Origin: Marinibaculum pumilum
GTDB taxonomy: Bacteria > Pseudomonadota > Alphaproteobacteria > Ferrovibrionales > Ferrovibrionaceae
Length of the DNA stretch: 64,000 nucleotides
Assembly (NCBI RefSeq): GCF_042646425.1
Contig: NZ_JBHRTR010000050.1
Span: 1 to 64,000 of the forward strand
Direction: 5' to 3'
Part shown: positions 53,196 through 61,021 of the stretch, in pieces
How the letters are laid out: each line of letters starts with the position of its first letter
Numbering within the stretch: position 1 is the first letter of the stretch
Position numbers and translations under genes: made by a program
Notes under the pieces: model-generated
What the model saw: only the letters and a program-made list of their open reading frames with translations
What the model was told of the DNA's origin: nothing
Database searches by the model: none

Positions 53196-53876
53196 TCAGA
53201 TCACCTCGCGCACCCGGTCCGCGATCTCCTGCGGGTCGGTGTTGGGGCGGAAATGGCTCAGGTAGCGGCCGTCCGGTCCCAGCAGGTAGACGAAACCGGA
53301 ATGGTCCATCAGGTAGCCGACATCGCTGTCCGGCTGTTCCACCTTTGCGTAGTAGACCTTCGCCGCCTTGGCCGCCGCGGCGATCTGCTCCGGCGTGCCG
53401 GTCAGCCCGACGAAGCCGTCGTCGAAATGACCCAGATAGGCCTTCATCACCTCGGTCGTGTCGCGCTCGGGGTCCACGGTGATGAAGACCGGCTGCACCG
53501 CCTCGGCGTCAGAACCGAGGATATCCATCGCCTGGCTGATGTTCGCCAGTTCGGTGGGGCAGACATCCGGGCAGTAGGTGTAGCCGAAATAGAGCAGCAT
53601 CGGCCTGCCGGCCAGGTCCTGCGCGGTGACGGTGCGCCCGTCCTGGTCGGTCAGGGTGAATTCCGCATGGATGGTGGCGGCGGGGTCCTGCATCATCTCC
53701 GCGCTGGTCAGCCAGCGGACCGCCAGCACCGCCGCTGCCGCGGCGATGATCACGACGACCAGCAGCAGACCGCGCCGCAGGCCGCGCGCCATGGGGCTGC
53801 GTAGGGTGTCGCCCTGCTTGCCGCTGCCGGATGCCGGCGGGCCGCCTTTCGCCTTGCTCACGTCCTGTCCTTCCAT
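53196..53876 (-). CDS. SCO1/SenC-type copper chaperone
   Basis: SCO proteins carry copper and reduce thiols for assembly of the CuA site of cytochrome oxidase. The 226-residue product has one N-terminal membrane helix (about 36-53), then a thioredoxin-like domain with YCPDVCP (Cys102, Cys106), the VFITVDPERDT strand and the third copper ligand His192 in MDHSGFVY. It is placed in a minus-strand run divergent from regB/regA; senC lies beside regB and regA in Rhodobacter as well. Confidence 0.93.
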   Translation of the reverse strand: MEGQDVSKAKGGPPASGSGKQGDTLRSPMARGLRRGLLLVVVIIAAAAAVLAVRWLTSAEMMQDPAATIHAEFTLTDQDGRTVTAQDLAGRPMLLYFGYTYCPDVCPTELANISQAMDILGSDAEAVQPVFITVDPERDTTEVMKAYLGHFDDGFVGLTGTPEQIAAAAKAAKVYYAKVEQPDSDVGYLMDHSGFVYLLGPDGRYLSHFRPNTDPQEIADRVREVI

Positions 53877-53904
53877 GCGTCTTGCGAGAAGCGGCCGGGG
53901 ACTG

Positions 53905-54207
53905 TCAGGCGCCCTGCCAGCTGCTGGCCAGAACCAGGGCCGCGGCGGTCCCGGCCAGAAGGGGGCCGATGCCGGGCCGCGCGAGCCAGCGCAACGGCTG
54001 CCGGCGCGGCCGATGCCCTGTGAGATAGATGAAGCAGGCGATCGCGCCGATCAACCAGAGCGCCAGAATGCCGCGCTCCGCCAGGGCGGCATCGTCGCGC
54101 CACAGGTTCGGCGCGGCCAGCACGATCACGGCGCTGCCGCCCATCACCGCGGCAGCGAGCAGGCGCCCGGCGCCGGCGCCCGGCGAATGACGTCGCCCGC
54201 CGGTCAT
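53905..54207 (-). CDS. small membrane protein of unknown function
   Basis: The 100-residue product has three hydrophobic segments (about 14-32, 45-62 and 80-96) with basic residues between. I do not recognise the family. The ATG at 54207 overlaps the stop of the ABC permease gene (ATGA), and SCO follows 28 bases on, so it probably belongs to the same exporter/copper-assembly operon. Confidence 0.65.
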   Translation of the reverse strand: MTGGRRHSPGAGAGRLLAAAVMGGSAVIVLAAPNLWRDDAALAERGILALWLIGAIACFIYLTGHRPRRQPLRWLARPGIGPLLAGTAAALVLASSWQGA

Positions 54208-55082
54208 TCGCCCTGCTGCAGCAGCAGGCCGTCCCGCCGCGCGATGCGGAAACAGCGCAGGAAGGCAAAGGTGCCCAGCGCCAGGTAGACCAGGTTCAGG
54301 CCGTAGCCGATGGCCATCAGGTCCAGCCGCACCGTGCCGTCCAGCAGGATCGTGCGCATGCCCTCGAAACTGTAAGCCGCCGGCATCAGCCAGGCGACCC
54401 AGGCGATCCAGTCCGGCAGGGCGGTGACCGGGTAGTAGACCGCGCTGAACGGCATGATGCCGAAGATCGCCGCCCAGGCCAGCGACTCGGCCCCCTGCCC
54501 CCAGAGCAGCACCAGGCCGGACACCGCCAGCCCGATCGCCCAGGCGAAGATCAGCAGGCTGAGGAAGAAGCCCACCAGCGGCAGGCCCAGGTCGTAGATC
54601 GAGAAGCCGAAGAAGAAGATGGCCAGGATGGAGGCCGGCACCACCCCGATCAGGGTGCGGATCAGGCTCATCGTCACCAGGGCCGCCACCAGTTCCAGCG
54701 GCCGCAGCGGGCTGACGAACAGATGGCCCAGGTTGCGCGACCACATCTCTTCCATGAACGAGATCGCCAGACCGATCTGGCCGCGGAACAGGATGTCCCA
54801 CAGCAGCACGCCGGAGATCAGCACGCCGAAGGCCTGGCCGATATAGGAGGAGTTCTCGGCCAGGAACATCGTCATGAAGCCCCACATCAGCATCTGGACG
54901 GTGGGCCAGTAGGCGAGTTCCAGGATGCGCGGCCAGGACGACAGCAGCAGGTAGGTGTAGCGCCGCACCATCGCCGTCACCCGGCGGATGCTCCAGGCGG
55001 GCACCGCGACCGGCCGGCCTTCCGCACCGGGCATGGAGGCGATGCCGTCGCGCCGCGCGGGATCCGCCAGGCCGTCGCTCAT
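54204..55082 (-). CDS. ABC-2 type transporter permease
   Basis: The 292-residue product has about six hydrophobic segments in the ABC-2 arrangement. Blocks ELAYWPTVQMLMWGFMTMF near the first helix, WDILFRGQIGLAISFMEEMWSRNLGHLFVSPL in the middle (a coupling-like region) and FSAVYYPVTALPDW before the last helices are present. ATGA overlaps join it to the ATPase upstream and the small membrane protein downstream. The substrate is unknown; with SCO and RegBA beside it, a link to respiratory-chain assembly is an inference. Confidence 0.88.
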   Translation of the reverse strand: MSDGLADPARRDGIASMPGAEGRPVAVPAWSIRRVTAMVRRYTYLLLSSWPRILELAYWPTVQMLMWGFMTMFLAENSSYIGQAFGVLISGVLLWDILFRGQIGLAISFMEEMWSRNLGHLFVSPLRPLELVAALVTMSLIRTLIGVVPASILAIFFFGFSIYDLGLPLVGFFLSLLIFAWAIGLAVSGLVLLWGQGAESLAWAAIFGIMPFSAVYYPVTALPDWIAWVAWLMPAAYSFEGMRTILLDGTVRLDLMAIGYGLNLVYLALGTFAFLRCFRIARRDGLLLQQGE

Positions 55083-55948
55083 GCCGCGTCCCCGCCGGCC
55101 CCGTCGCCCCCGGATTCGGCCGCCCGGCCCTGCCGGCGCGCAATGTCCAGGAAGACCTCCTCCATGGTCTGCCGGCCGTATTTGGCGATCAGGCCCTGCG
55201 GCGCGCCTTCGTCGACGATGCGGCCCTGCCGCATCATCAGCACATGGTCGCAGATCCGTTCGACCTCCGTCATGTTGTGAGAGGCGAGCAGGATCGTCGC
55301 GCCGGTCTCGCGGCGATAGCGGAGCAGCCAGTCGCGCACCCATTCCGCGGTGTCGGGGTCGAGAGAGGCGGTCGGCTCGTCCAGCAGCAGCGCCATCGGC
55401 CGGTTGATCAATGCCTTGGCCAGCGACACCCGAGTCTTCTGGCCGGCCGACAGCTTGCCGAACGGCCGGCCCAGCAGGGCGGCGAAGTCCAGTTCCCGCG
55501 CCAGGTCGTCGATCCGGGCCCGCGGCTTCGGCACGCTGTAGAGTTCGGCATAGATCGTCAGGTTCTGGCGGACCGTCAGGCGATGCGGCAGGTCCACATA
55601 GGGGGAGGAGAAGTTCATCCAGGGCAGGACGCGGTGCCGGTCGCGCAGCATGTCCGTGCCCAGGATCTCGATCCGGCCGGCGCTGGGCAGCAGCAGGCCC
55701 AGCATCATGGACAGGGTCGTCGTCTTCCCCGCACCATTGCCGCCCAGAAGCCCGGTGACGCTGCCGCGCGGCACCGCGAAGCTGACCTCGTCCACGGCGA
55801 CCACGGTGCCGAAACGCTTGCCCAGGCCGGCCACCAGGATGGCCGGGTCGGCCGCCAGGTCGGGGCTGTGGCCGTCGCGCAGGCGCGAAGCGGGGCCGCT
55901 GCGGCTGGCCGACGGGCCGGCCGCCCGGGTATGAGGGATGGCGTCCAT
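55079..55948 (-). CDS. ABC transporter ATP-binding protein (ABC-2 exporter)
   Basis: The 289-residue ATPase shows Walker A GGNGAGKTTT, the Q-loop region MNFSSPYVDLPHRLTV, signature KLSAGQKTRVSLAKAL, Walker B LLLDEPTASLD and the His switch ASHNMTEVERI. In the Q-loop area the usual Gln is replaced by SSPY, as in some ABC-2 drug or polysaccharide exporters. About 35 residues of Ala/Ser/Arg-rich sequence precede the core. It is divergent from regB; only 9 bases separate the two ATGs, so promoters must lie inside the coding ends. Confidence 0.88.
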   Translation of the reverse strand: MDAIPHTRAAGPSASRSGPASRLRDGHSPDLAADPAILVAGLGKRFGTVVAVDEVSFAVPRGSVTGLLGGNGAGKTTTLSMMLGLLLPSAGRIEILGTDMLRDRHRVLPWMNFSSPYVDLPHRLTVRQNLTIYAELYSVPKPRARIDDLARELDFAALLGRPFGKLSAGQKTRVSLAKALINRPMALLLDEPTASLDPDTAEWVRDWLLRYRRETGATILLASHNMTEVERICDHVLMMRQGRIVDEGAPQGLIAKYGRQTMEEVFLDIARRQGRAAESGGDGAGGDAA

Positions 55949-55957
55949 GCGGCCTAT

Positions 55958-57421
55958 ATGCGCCGCCTGGCGTCGCTTGACCATAGGGAGCATGCAGCGG
56001 TGCAGCAGGGGCCGGCGGAGATGCAGGTGGCGGAAGCGTCGGAGGCGGCGGCGTCCCTGGCGGGGGGGCGGAACGGCGACGAGAGGTTCGGCCCGATCGA
56101 GGACCCCGAATCGGTCGTCGTGACGGCAGCAGGCGGCACCTCGGTCCGCCTGCGCACCCTTGGCGTCATCCGCTGGGTTGCCATCGTCGGGCAGGCGCTG
56201 GCGGTCCTGTTCATCCACTACGGCCTGGGCATGCGGCTGCCGATCGACGCGGCCCTGGGCGTGGTCGCGATCTCCGTCGCGGTGAACCTCGCCAGCTTCC
56301 TGATCTATCCCGCGGCGACCCGCCTGAACCACCGGCAGGCCGCGGCCCACCTGGCCTTCGACCTGGTGCAGCTGGCCGCCTTGCTCTACCTCACCGGCGG
56401 GCTGGAGAACCCCTTCTCGCTGCTGATCCTGGTGCCGGTGACGATCTCCGCCACCATCCTGCCGCTGCGGGCGACCCTGGCGCTGGGCCTGCTGGCGGTG
56501 GTGCTGCAGAGCTTCCTTCTGTTCGTGCACCTGCCGCTGCCCTGGGCGGCGCCCGGCTTCGGGCTGCCGGTGCTCTACATGATCGGCATCTGGGTCAGCC
56601 TGGTTCTGGGGCTGGCCTTCCTGTGCATCTATTCATGGCGGGTGGCGGAGGAGGCGCGCCGCATGTCGGCCGGCCTTGCGGCCACGCAGCTGGCCCTGGC
56701 GCGCGAACACCGCCTGGCGGCGCTCGGCGGGCTGGCGGCGGCGGCGGCGCACGAACTGGGCACCCCGCTGGGCACCATCGTCGTCGCCGCGGCGGAACTG
56801 CGTCGCGAGGCGGCGAGCGCCGCGCCCGACATGGAGGCGATCCGCGAGGATGCCGCCCTGCTGCACGCCCAGGCGACCCGCTGCCGGGGGATCCTGGCGC
56901 AGTTCTCCGCCCGGCCCGGCGCCGATCACGGCGCCGACCATATGCGCAGCCTGACGGTCGGCGCTCTGGTGGAGGCGGCCGCGGAGCCGCATCTGGGGCC
57001 GGACAAGGGGTTCGAGCTGACGATCCTCAACAGCGGCCCGCAGCTCGTCGTGCGCCGCCGGCCGGAAATCATGCACGCCCTGGGCAACCTGATCGAGAAC
57101 GCGATGGATTTCGCGGCGGGCCTGGTCACCGTGACCGTCTCCTGGACCGACAGCGAACTGCAGATCACCGTCGCCGACGACGGACCCGGCTTCAACATCG
57201 ACATCCTTTCCGCGCTCGGCGAACCCTACACGACCAGCCGGCCGGATGAGGGCGGCATGGGGCTGGGCGTGTTCATCGCCAAGACCCTTTTGGAGCGGAC
57301 CGCGGCGCGGGTACGGTTCGCGAACATGTCTGTCCGCGGCGGCGCCATGGTGACGATCCAGTGGCCGCGGGACGCGATCGAGGACGCGGCCGGGCGCGAC
57401 GGCGATCCCGCCCGGTCCTGA
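55958..57421 (+). CDS. regB: redox sensor histidine kinase RegB/PrrB/ActS
   Basis: RegB senses redox state (ubiquinone pool, a redox-active Cys) and phosphorylates RegA to adjust respiration, photosynthesis and fixation genes. The 487-residue product has about six membrane helices with the quinone-site block GGLENPFSLLILVPV, the H-box AAAHELGTPLGTI with His265, and Cys309 in QATRCRGIL, the counterpart of the redox Cys of RegB. It also has the N-box LGNLIENAMDFA and the G-boxes DDGPGFN and GGMGLGVFIAKTLLERT. About 60 extra residues precede the first helix; ATG 55931 is another possible start. Confidence 0.93.
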   Translation: MRRLASLDHREHAAVQQGPAEMQVAEASEAAASLAGGRNGDERFGPIEDPESVVVTAAGGTSVRLRTLGVIRWVAIVGQALAVLFIHYGLGMRLPIDAALGVVAISVAVNLASFLIYPAATRLNHRQAAAHLAFDLVQLAALLYLTGGLENPFSLLILVPVTISATILPLRATLALGLLAVVLQSFLLFVHLPLPWAAPGFGLPVLYMIGIWVSLVLGLAFLCIYSWRVAEEARRMSAGLAATQLALAREHRLAALGGLAAAAAHELGTPLGTIVVAAAELRREAASAAPDMEAIREDAALLHAQATRCRGILAQFSARPGADHGADHMRSLTVGALVEAAAEPHLGPDKGFELTILNSGPQLVVRRRPEIMHALGNLIENAMDFAAGLVTVTVSWTDSELQITVADDGPGFNIDILSALGEPYTTSRPDEGGMGLGVFIAKTLLERTAARVRFANMSVRGGAMVTIQWPRDAIEDAAGRDGDPARS

Positions 57422-57428
57422 GAGCCCG

Positions 57429-57465
57429 GTGCCGAACGCCAGTGCCAAACGCCACTGCCGAACGC
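57429..57465. repeat. 13-bp tandem repeat just after regB
   Basis: GTGCCGAACGCCA (57429-57441), GTGCCAAACGCCA (57442-57454) and CTGCCGAACGC (57455-57465) start seven bases after the regB stop codon. Confidence 0.75.
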
Positions 57466-57487
57466 GCGTGTGGGCGGGCCGCGACAC

Positions 57488-57516
57488 TTGTGCGCAGAGC
57501 GACTTGGCCATATGTC
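57488..57516 (+). promoter_or_regulatory. possible regA promoter with CCATAT repeats
   Basis: TTGTGC (57488-57493) lies 17 bases before TATGTC (57511-57516). Overlapping it, TGGCCATATGTCC (57505-57517) and TGGTCCATATTCC (57523-57535) repeat at an 18-base step, which could be a regulator site on one face of the helix. Confidence 0.3.
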
Positions 57517-57606
57517 CCGGAATGGTCCATATTCCACCGGTCCAGGCGGTGAAAAGGACAGAACAGGCGGGTTCGGCCGATCCGGGGCCGCCGCCGGTTG
57601 GGGGAG

Positions 57607-58188
57607 ATGATGCCAAGCGACATAGCCGAGGAAGGCCGCGGCGCCGGCCCGGACGAGGCGGCTCTCGGCCGCAGCCTGCTCATCGTCGATGACGACGAAC
57701 CGTTCCGGACGCGTCTGGCGCGGGCGATGGAGAAGCGCGACTTCCTGGTCCAGGCCGCCGGCGGCGTGGAAGAGGCGATCCGGATGGCCCGCAGCGAGCC
57801 ACCCGCCTTTGCGGTGGTCGACCTGAAGCTTGCCGATGGCAGCGGCCTGGATATCGTCGAATCGCTGCGGCGCCTGCGCCCCGACATGCGCATCGTCATG
57901 CTGACCGGCTTTGGCAATATCGCCACGGCGGTGGCCGCGGTGAAGGCCGGTGCGATCGACTATCTGGCGAAGCCGGCGGAGCCGGACGATATCGAGGCGG
58001 CGCTGCTGGCCGCGCCGGAAGGCAAGCCGGAGCCGCCGGAACATCCGATGTCGGCGGCCCGCGTCCGCTGGGAGCATATCCAGCGCGTCTATGAACTCTG
58101 CGACCGGAACGTGTCGGAGACCGCCCGGCGCCTGAACATGCATCGACGCACCCTGCAGCGCATTCTCGCGAAGCGCTCGCCGCAATAA
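57607..58188 (+). CDS. regA: response regulator RegA/PrrA/ActR
   Basis: RegA is the DNA-binding partner of RegB. The 193-residue product has a receiver domain with the acidic pair in LLIVDDDEP, the phosphoacceptor Asp72 in VVDLKLADGSG and Lys122 in DYLAKPAEPDD, then a Pro-rich hinge and a Fis-type helix-turn-helix NVSETARRLNMHRRTLQRIL, nearly unchanged across RegA proteins. Start codons in line are TTG 57598, ATG 57607 and ATG 57610; GGGGGAG just before favours 57607 or 57610. Confidence 0.95.
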   Translation: MMPSDIAEEGRGAGPDEAALGRSLLIVDDDEPFRTRLARAMEKRDFLVQAAGGVEEAIRMARSEPPAFAVVDLKLADGSGLDIVESLRRLRPDMRIVMLTGFGNIATAVAAVKAGAIDYLAKPAEPDDIEAALLAAPEGKPEPPEHPMSAARVRWEHIQRVYELCDRNVSETARRLNMHRRTLQRILAKRSPQ

Positions 58189-58346
58189 CGCCGGCACGGC
58201 TATAACCTGGGCGGGCGGAACGGCGCGCGGGGCGGGCGCGGCGGCGGCACGATCCTTGCGCGACGCCCCGGAAACCAGGTCGCCGATCCGGGTCGCGGAT
58301 CCGGGCCGCGGGTCCAAGGTCGAAACCTGCCGGGGGGCAAGGCTGC

Positions 58347-59771
58347 ATGCGCGTTCTTTTCCTGCACAACAACTTTCCTGCGCAGTATCGTCACGTCGCG
58401 CCGGCGCTGGCGGCGTCGGGGCACGACGTGGTCTTCGTCACCCAGCGCCAGGGCGGCACCCTGCCCGGCGTCCGGACCCGGGTCTACAAGCCCAGCCGGC
58501 AGGCGGCGAAGGAAACCCACCACTATCTGCGGGGCACGGAAAGCGCGGTGCTGAACGGCCAGGCCGTCTGGCGGGTCTGTCGCGACCTCGCCCGCGAGGG
58601 CTTCGTGCCCGACATCGTCTGCAGCCATTCCGGCTGGGGCAATGCGCTCTACGTCCAGGACGTCTTTCCGCAGGTGCGCAGCCTCGTGTACTACGAATGG
58701 TACTATCGCGGGCGGGGTTCCGATGCCGACTTCCTGCAGGATCCGCCGCTCGGGGCGGACGACCTCTGCCGCCTGCGCACGCGCAACGCCTCGATCCTGC
58801 TGGACCTCGCGGCCTGCGACTGGGGCATCTCGCCCACCCGCTTCCAGATGTCCCGCTTTCCCGGCCTGTTCCGGCAGAAGATGACCGTCCTGCACGACGG
58901 CATCGACGTGACCTTCTTCGCCCCTGCGGCAGATGCCCGCGCCAGGCTGGCGGCGCTCGCGATCCCCGGCCTGGAGCTGAAGCCGGAGACGGAGATCGTG
59001 ACCTATGCCACCCGCGGCATGGAGCCCTATCGCGGCTTTCCGCAGTTCATGCGCGCGGCGGCGCAGGTCCTGAAGGAGCGGCCGCAGGCGCAGGCCATCG
59101 TGGTCGGCGAGGACCGGGTCGCCTATGGCCGGCAGCTGCCGCCGGGGGAAAGCTGGCGGCAGCGGATGATGGACGAGCTGAAGATCGACCCGTCGCGCAT
59201 CCATTTCACCGGTTTGCTACCCTATCCCGACTATCTGACCGTTCTGCAGGCCTCCGACTGCCATATCTACATGACGGTGCCCTTCGTGCTGTCCTGGTCG
59301 CTGCTGGAGGCGATGTCGACCGGTTGCCTGATCGTCGGCTCCGATACCGCGCCGATCCGGGAACTGATCGACGACGGGGCGGAGGGCCTGCTGGCCGACT
59401 TCTTCGACACCGATGCGCTGGCCGGACGGATGCATGCCGCACTCGACCTGCCGGACGGCGGGCGGGTCCTGCGGCAGGCGGCGCGGCGGCGGATTGTCGA
59501 CGGCTATGCCTTGCAGGACCTGCTGCCGCGGCATCTGCGGCTGATCCGGGATGTCGCGGCGGGAACGCTGCCGCCGCTTCGCGACGAGCCGGCCCTGCGC
59601 CGGGCGCCGGATGCCGGTCCCGCCGATCCGGAGCCCGACGCCGGCGCGGCGCCGGGCGCGGCAGGGGATGCCGGCGGCCAGGAGGCAGATCCCGAAGGCG
59701 GTTCCGGGGCGAAGCCAGGCGGCAAGTCCGGCGGACGCCGCCGCAAGTCGGGCCGCAAAGCGGTCGCGTGA
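58347..59771 (+). CDS. family 4-type glycosyltransferase
   Basis: The 474-residue product has a GT-B shape: MRVLFLHNNFPAQYRHVAPALAASGHDVVFVTQ at the start, an HDGIDVTFF loop at the domain link, then the nucleotide-sugar half with YATRGMEPYRGFPQFM, FTGLLPYPDYLTVLQASD and the SWSLLEAMSTGCLIVGSD segment holding the family Glu. The C terminus (about 415-474) is a disordered Pro/Gly/Ala tail ending in a Lys/Arg cluster, GGRRRKSGRKAVA. Donor and acceptor are unknown. Its stop overlaps the GTG of the next gene. Confidence 0.88.
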   Translation: MRVLFLHNNFPAQYRHVAPALAASGHDVVFVTQRQGGTLPGVRTRVYKPSRQAAKETHHYLRGTESAVLNGQAVWRVCRDLAREGFVPDIVCSHSGWGNALYVQDVFPQVRSLVYYEWYYRGRGSDADFLQDPPLGADDLCRLRTRNASILLDLAACDWGISPTRFQMSRFPGLFRQKMTVLHDGIDVTFFAPAADARARLAALAIPGLELKPETEIVTYATRGMEPYRGFPQFMRAAAQVLKERPQAQAIVVGEDRVAYGRQLPPGESWRQRMMDELKIDPSRIHFTGLLPYPDYLTVLQASDCHIYMTVPFVLSWSLLEAMSTGCLIVGSDTAPIRELIDDGAEGLLADFFDTDALAGRMHAALDLPDGGRVLRQAARRRIVDGYALQDLLPRHLRLIRDVAAGTLPPLRDEPALRRAPDAGPADPEPDAGAAPGAAGDAGGQEADPEGGSGAKPGGKSGGRRRKSGRKAVA

Positions 59772-60661
59772 CCGGGCTTTGCCTCGCCGCACCGGACGGG
59801 GGCCCGCCGGTCCTGCTGCAGGCAGCCGCCGGCACCGGGCCGGTCCTGGCGCATCTGCGGATGGTGGCGGCCGGCTGGCCGGAGGCGCAGGCAGGTCCCG
59901 AGGCGGTGGCTGCCGGCGCCATACTGTCTGAGGGAGCGGGCTACTGGCGGCTCGATTCGCCCGCCCTCGAGGACGGCACCGCCCTGTTCGACAATGCCCT
60001 CGCCGCCGCCAACGCCGCCGCCGGCGTGATGGTTTCGGCACTCCTGCAACAGCGGCCCGACTGGCTGTGCCTGCATGCCGCCGCCATCCGGCCGGCCGGC
60101 GGTGGGGAGGCCTGGCTGTTTCCCGGCGCCCACAAGGCGGGCAAGAGCCTGTTCGCTGCCGTGGCGGCGGCTGGCGGCGCATCCCTGCTGTCCGACGACC
60201 GGGCGGTGCTGGACCTGTCGGGTGCCGGCCCGGCCGGCGCGCTGATCGCGCTCGGCATCCAGCCGAAGCTGCGCCTGCCGCTCCCGGCCGACCTGCCGGC
60301 GCCGCTGGCCGCCTTCATCGCAGGCCGGCTGGGGCCGCAGGAAGGCGAGATGCATTTCCTGGCCCTGCCCGCCGGGACGGGCGGCGGTATGCTGATGCCG
60401 TTCGGCGCCCGCGCCCGGCTGGCGCGGATCTGGTTCCTGAACCGGGATCCCGATGCCGCGGCGCCAGCCATCGCGGGGCTGCGACAGGCGGAAGCGGCTG
60501 CGCGCCTGATACCCTATATATATGCACCGGGGCGCGATGCTGCCGGACGGATCGCAGCAGCGGCCCGGCTTGCCGGGGCGATTCCGGTGCAGGAACTGCG
60601 GTATCGCGACAGCTGGGACGCCGTGGCGATGCTGAACGCGCCACCACCGGGCATCGTTTAG
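59768..60661 (+). CDS. HprK-like P-loop protein
   Basis: The 297-residue product resembles the C-terminal part of HPr kinase/phosphorylase: LHAAAI (about 102-107), a P-loop GAHKAGKS at 120-127, and LSDDRAVLDL (141-150), the counterpart of the Asp-Asp block that follows the P-loop in HprK. The rest is Ala/Gly-rich and unlike the full HprK, so kinase activity on HPr is not implied. It starts at GTG 59768 inside the glycosyltransferase stop (GTGA). Such proteins are found with PqqD-like proteins, in systems predicted to modify peptides or make surface glycans. Confidence 0.7.
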   Translation: MTGLCLAAPDGGPPVLLQAAAGTGPVLAHLRMVAAGWPEAQAGPEAVAAGAILSEGAGYWRLDSPALEDGTALFDNALAAANAAAGVMVSALLQQRPDWLCLHAAAIRPAGGGEAWLFPGAHKAGKSLFAAVAAAGGASLLSDDRAVLDLSGAGPAGALIALGIQPKLRLPLPADLPAPLAAFIAGRLGPQEGEMHFLALPAGTGGGMLMPFGARARLARIWFLNRDPDAAAPAIAGLRQAEAAARLIPYIYAPGRDAAGRIAAAARLAGAIPVQELRYRDSWDAVAMLNAPPPGIV

Positions 60662-60683
60662 GGCAAGGGGAAGGGGCAGCGCG

Positions 60684-60983
60684 ATGATGACCGCCGACAC
60701 CTATGCACGCCGGCCCGACCTGGCGGCGACCGAGGTCGAGCAGGAGCTGTTCCTGATCGTTCCGGAAGGGCAGGAGATCGTGCATCTCGACCGCATGGCC
60801 GCGGCCCTGTGGCGCCTCCTGTCCGAGCCGATGACCCTGAACGGCATCGTCGACACCTTCGCCGCCGCCTTTCCGGAGACGCCGGTGGCGCAACTGCGCG
60901 CCGACGTCCTGACCGCGCTGGGGGAACTGGAGGAACAGCGCGTGATCGCGGTGGAGCGCATCGGCCGCGGCGGGCCGCTCTGA
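60684..60983 (+). CDS. PqqD-like (RRE-type) protein
   Basis: PqqD-like proteins bind precursor peptides and present them to modifying enzymes. The 99-residue product shows the family pattern: VEQELFLIVPEGQEIVHLDRMAAALWRLL (two strands then helix) and a helical end with MTLNGIVDTFAAAFP, AQLRADVLTALGELEEQRVI. It follows the HprK-like gene by 22 bases. I see no precursor peptide or radical SAM gene in the window. An AAGGGGAAGGGG run serves as ribosome-binding site. Confidence 0.8.
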   Translation: MMTADTYARRPDLAATEVEQELFLIVPEGQEIVHLDRMAAALWRLLSEPMTLNGIVDTFAAAFPETPVAQLRADVLTALGELEEQRVIAVERIGRGGPL

Positions 60984-60990
60984 AGCATGG

Positions 60991-61014
60991 CCGCCCCGGC
61001 GGGCGCCGGGGCGG
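60991..61014. terminator. GC-rich hairpin between convergent genes
   Basis: An 11-bp inverted repeat, almost all G and C, fills the gap between the PqqD-like gene (+) and the HlyD-type gene (-). No T run follows, so it is at best a partial terminator. Confidence 0.4.
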
Positions 61015-61021
61015 GGCCGGA

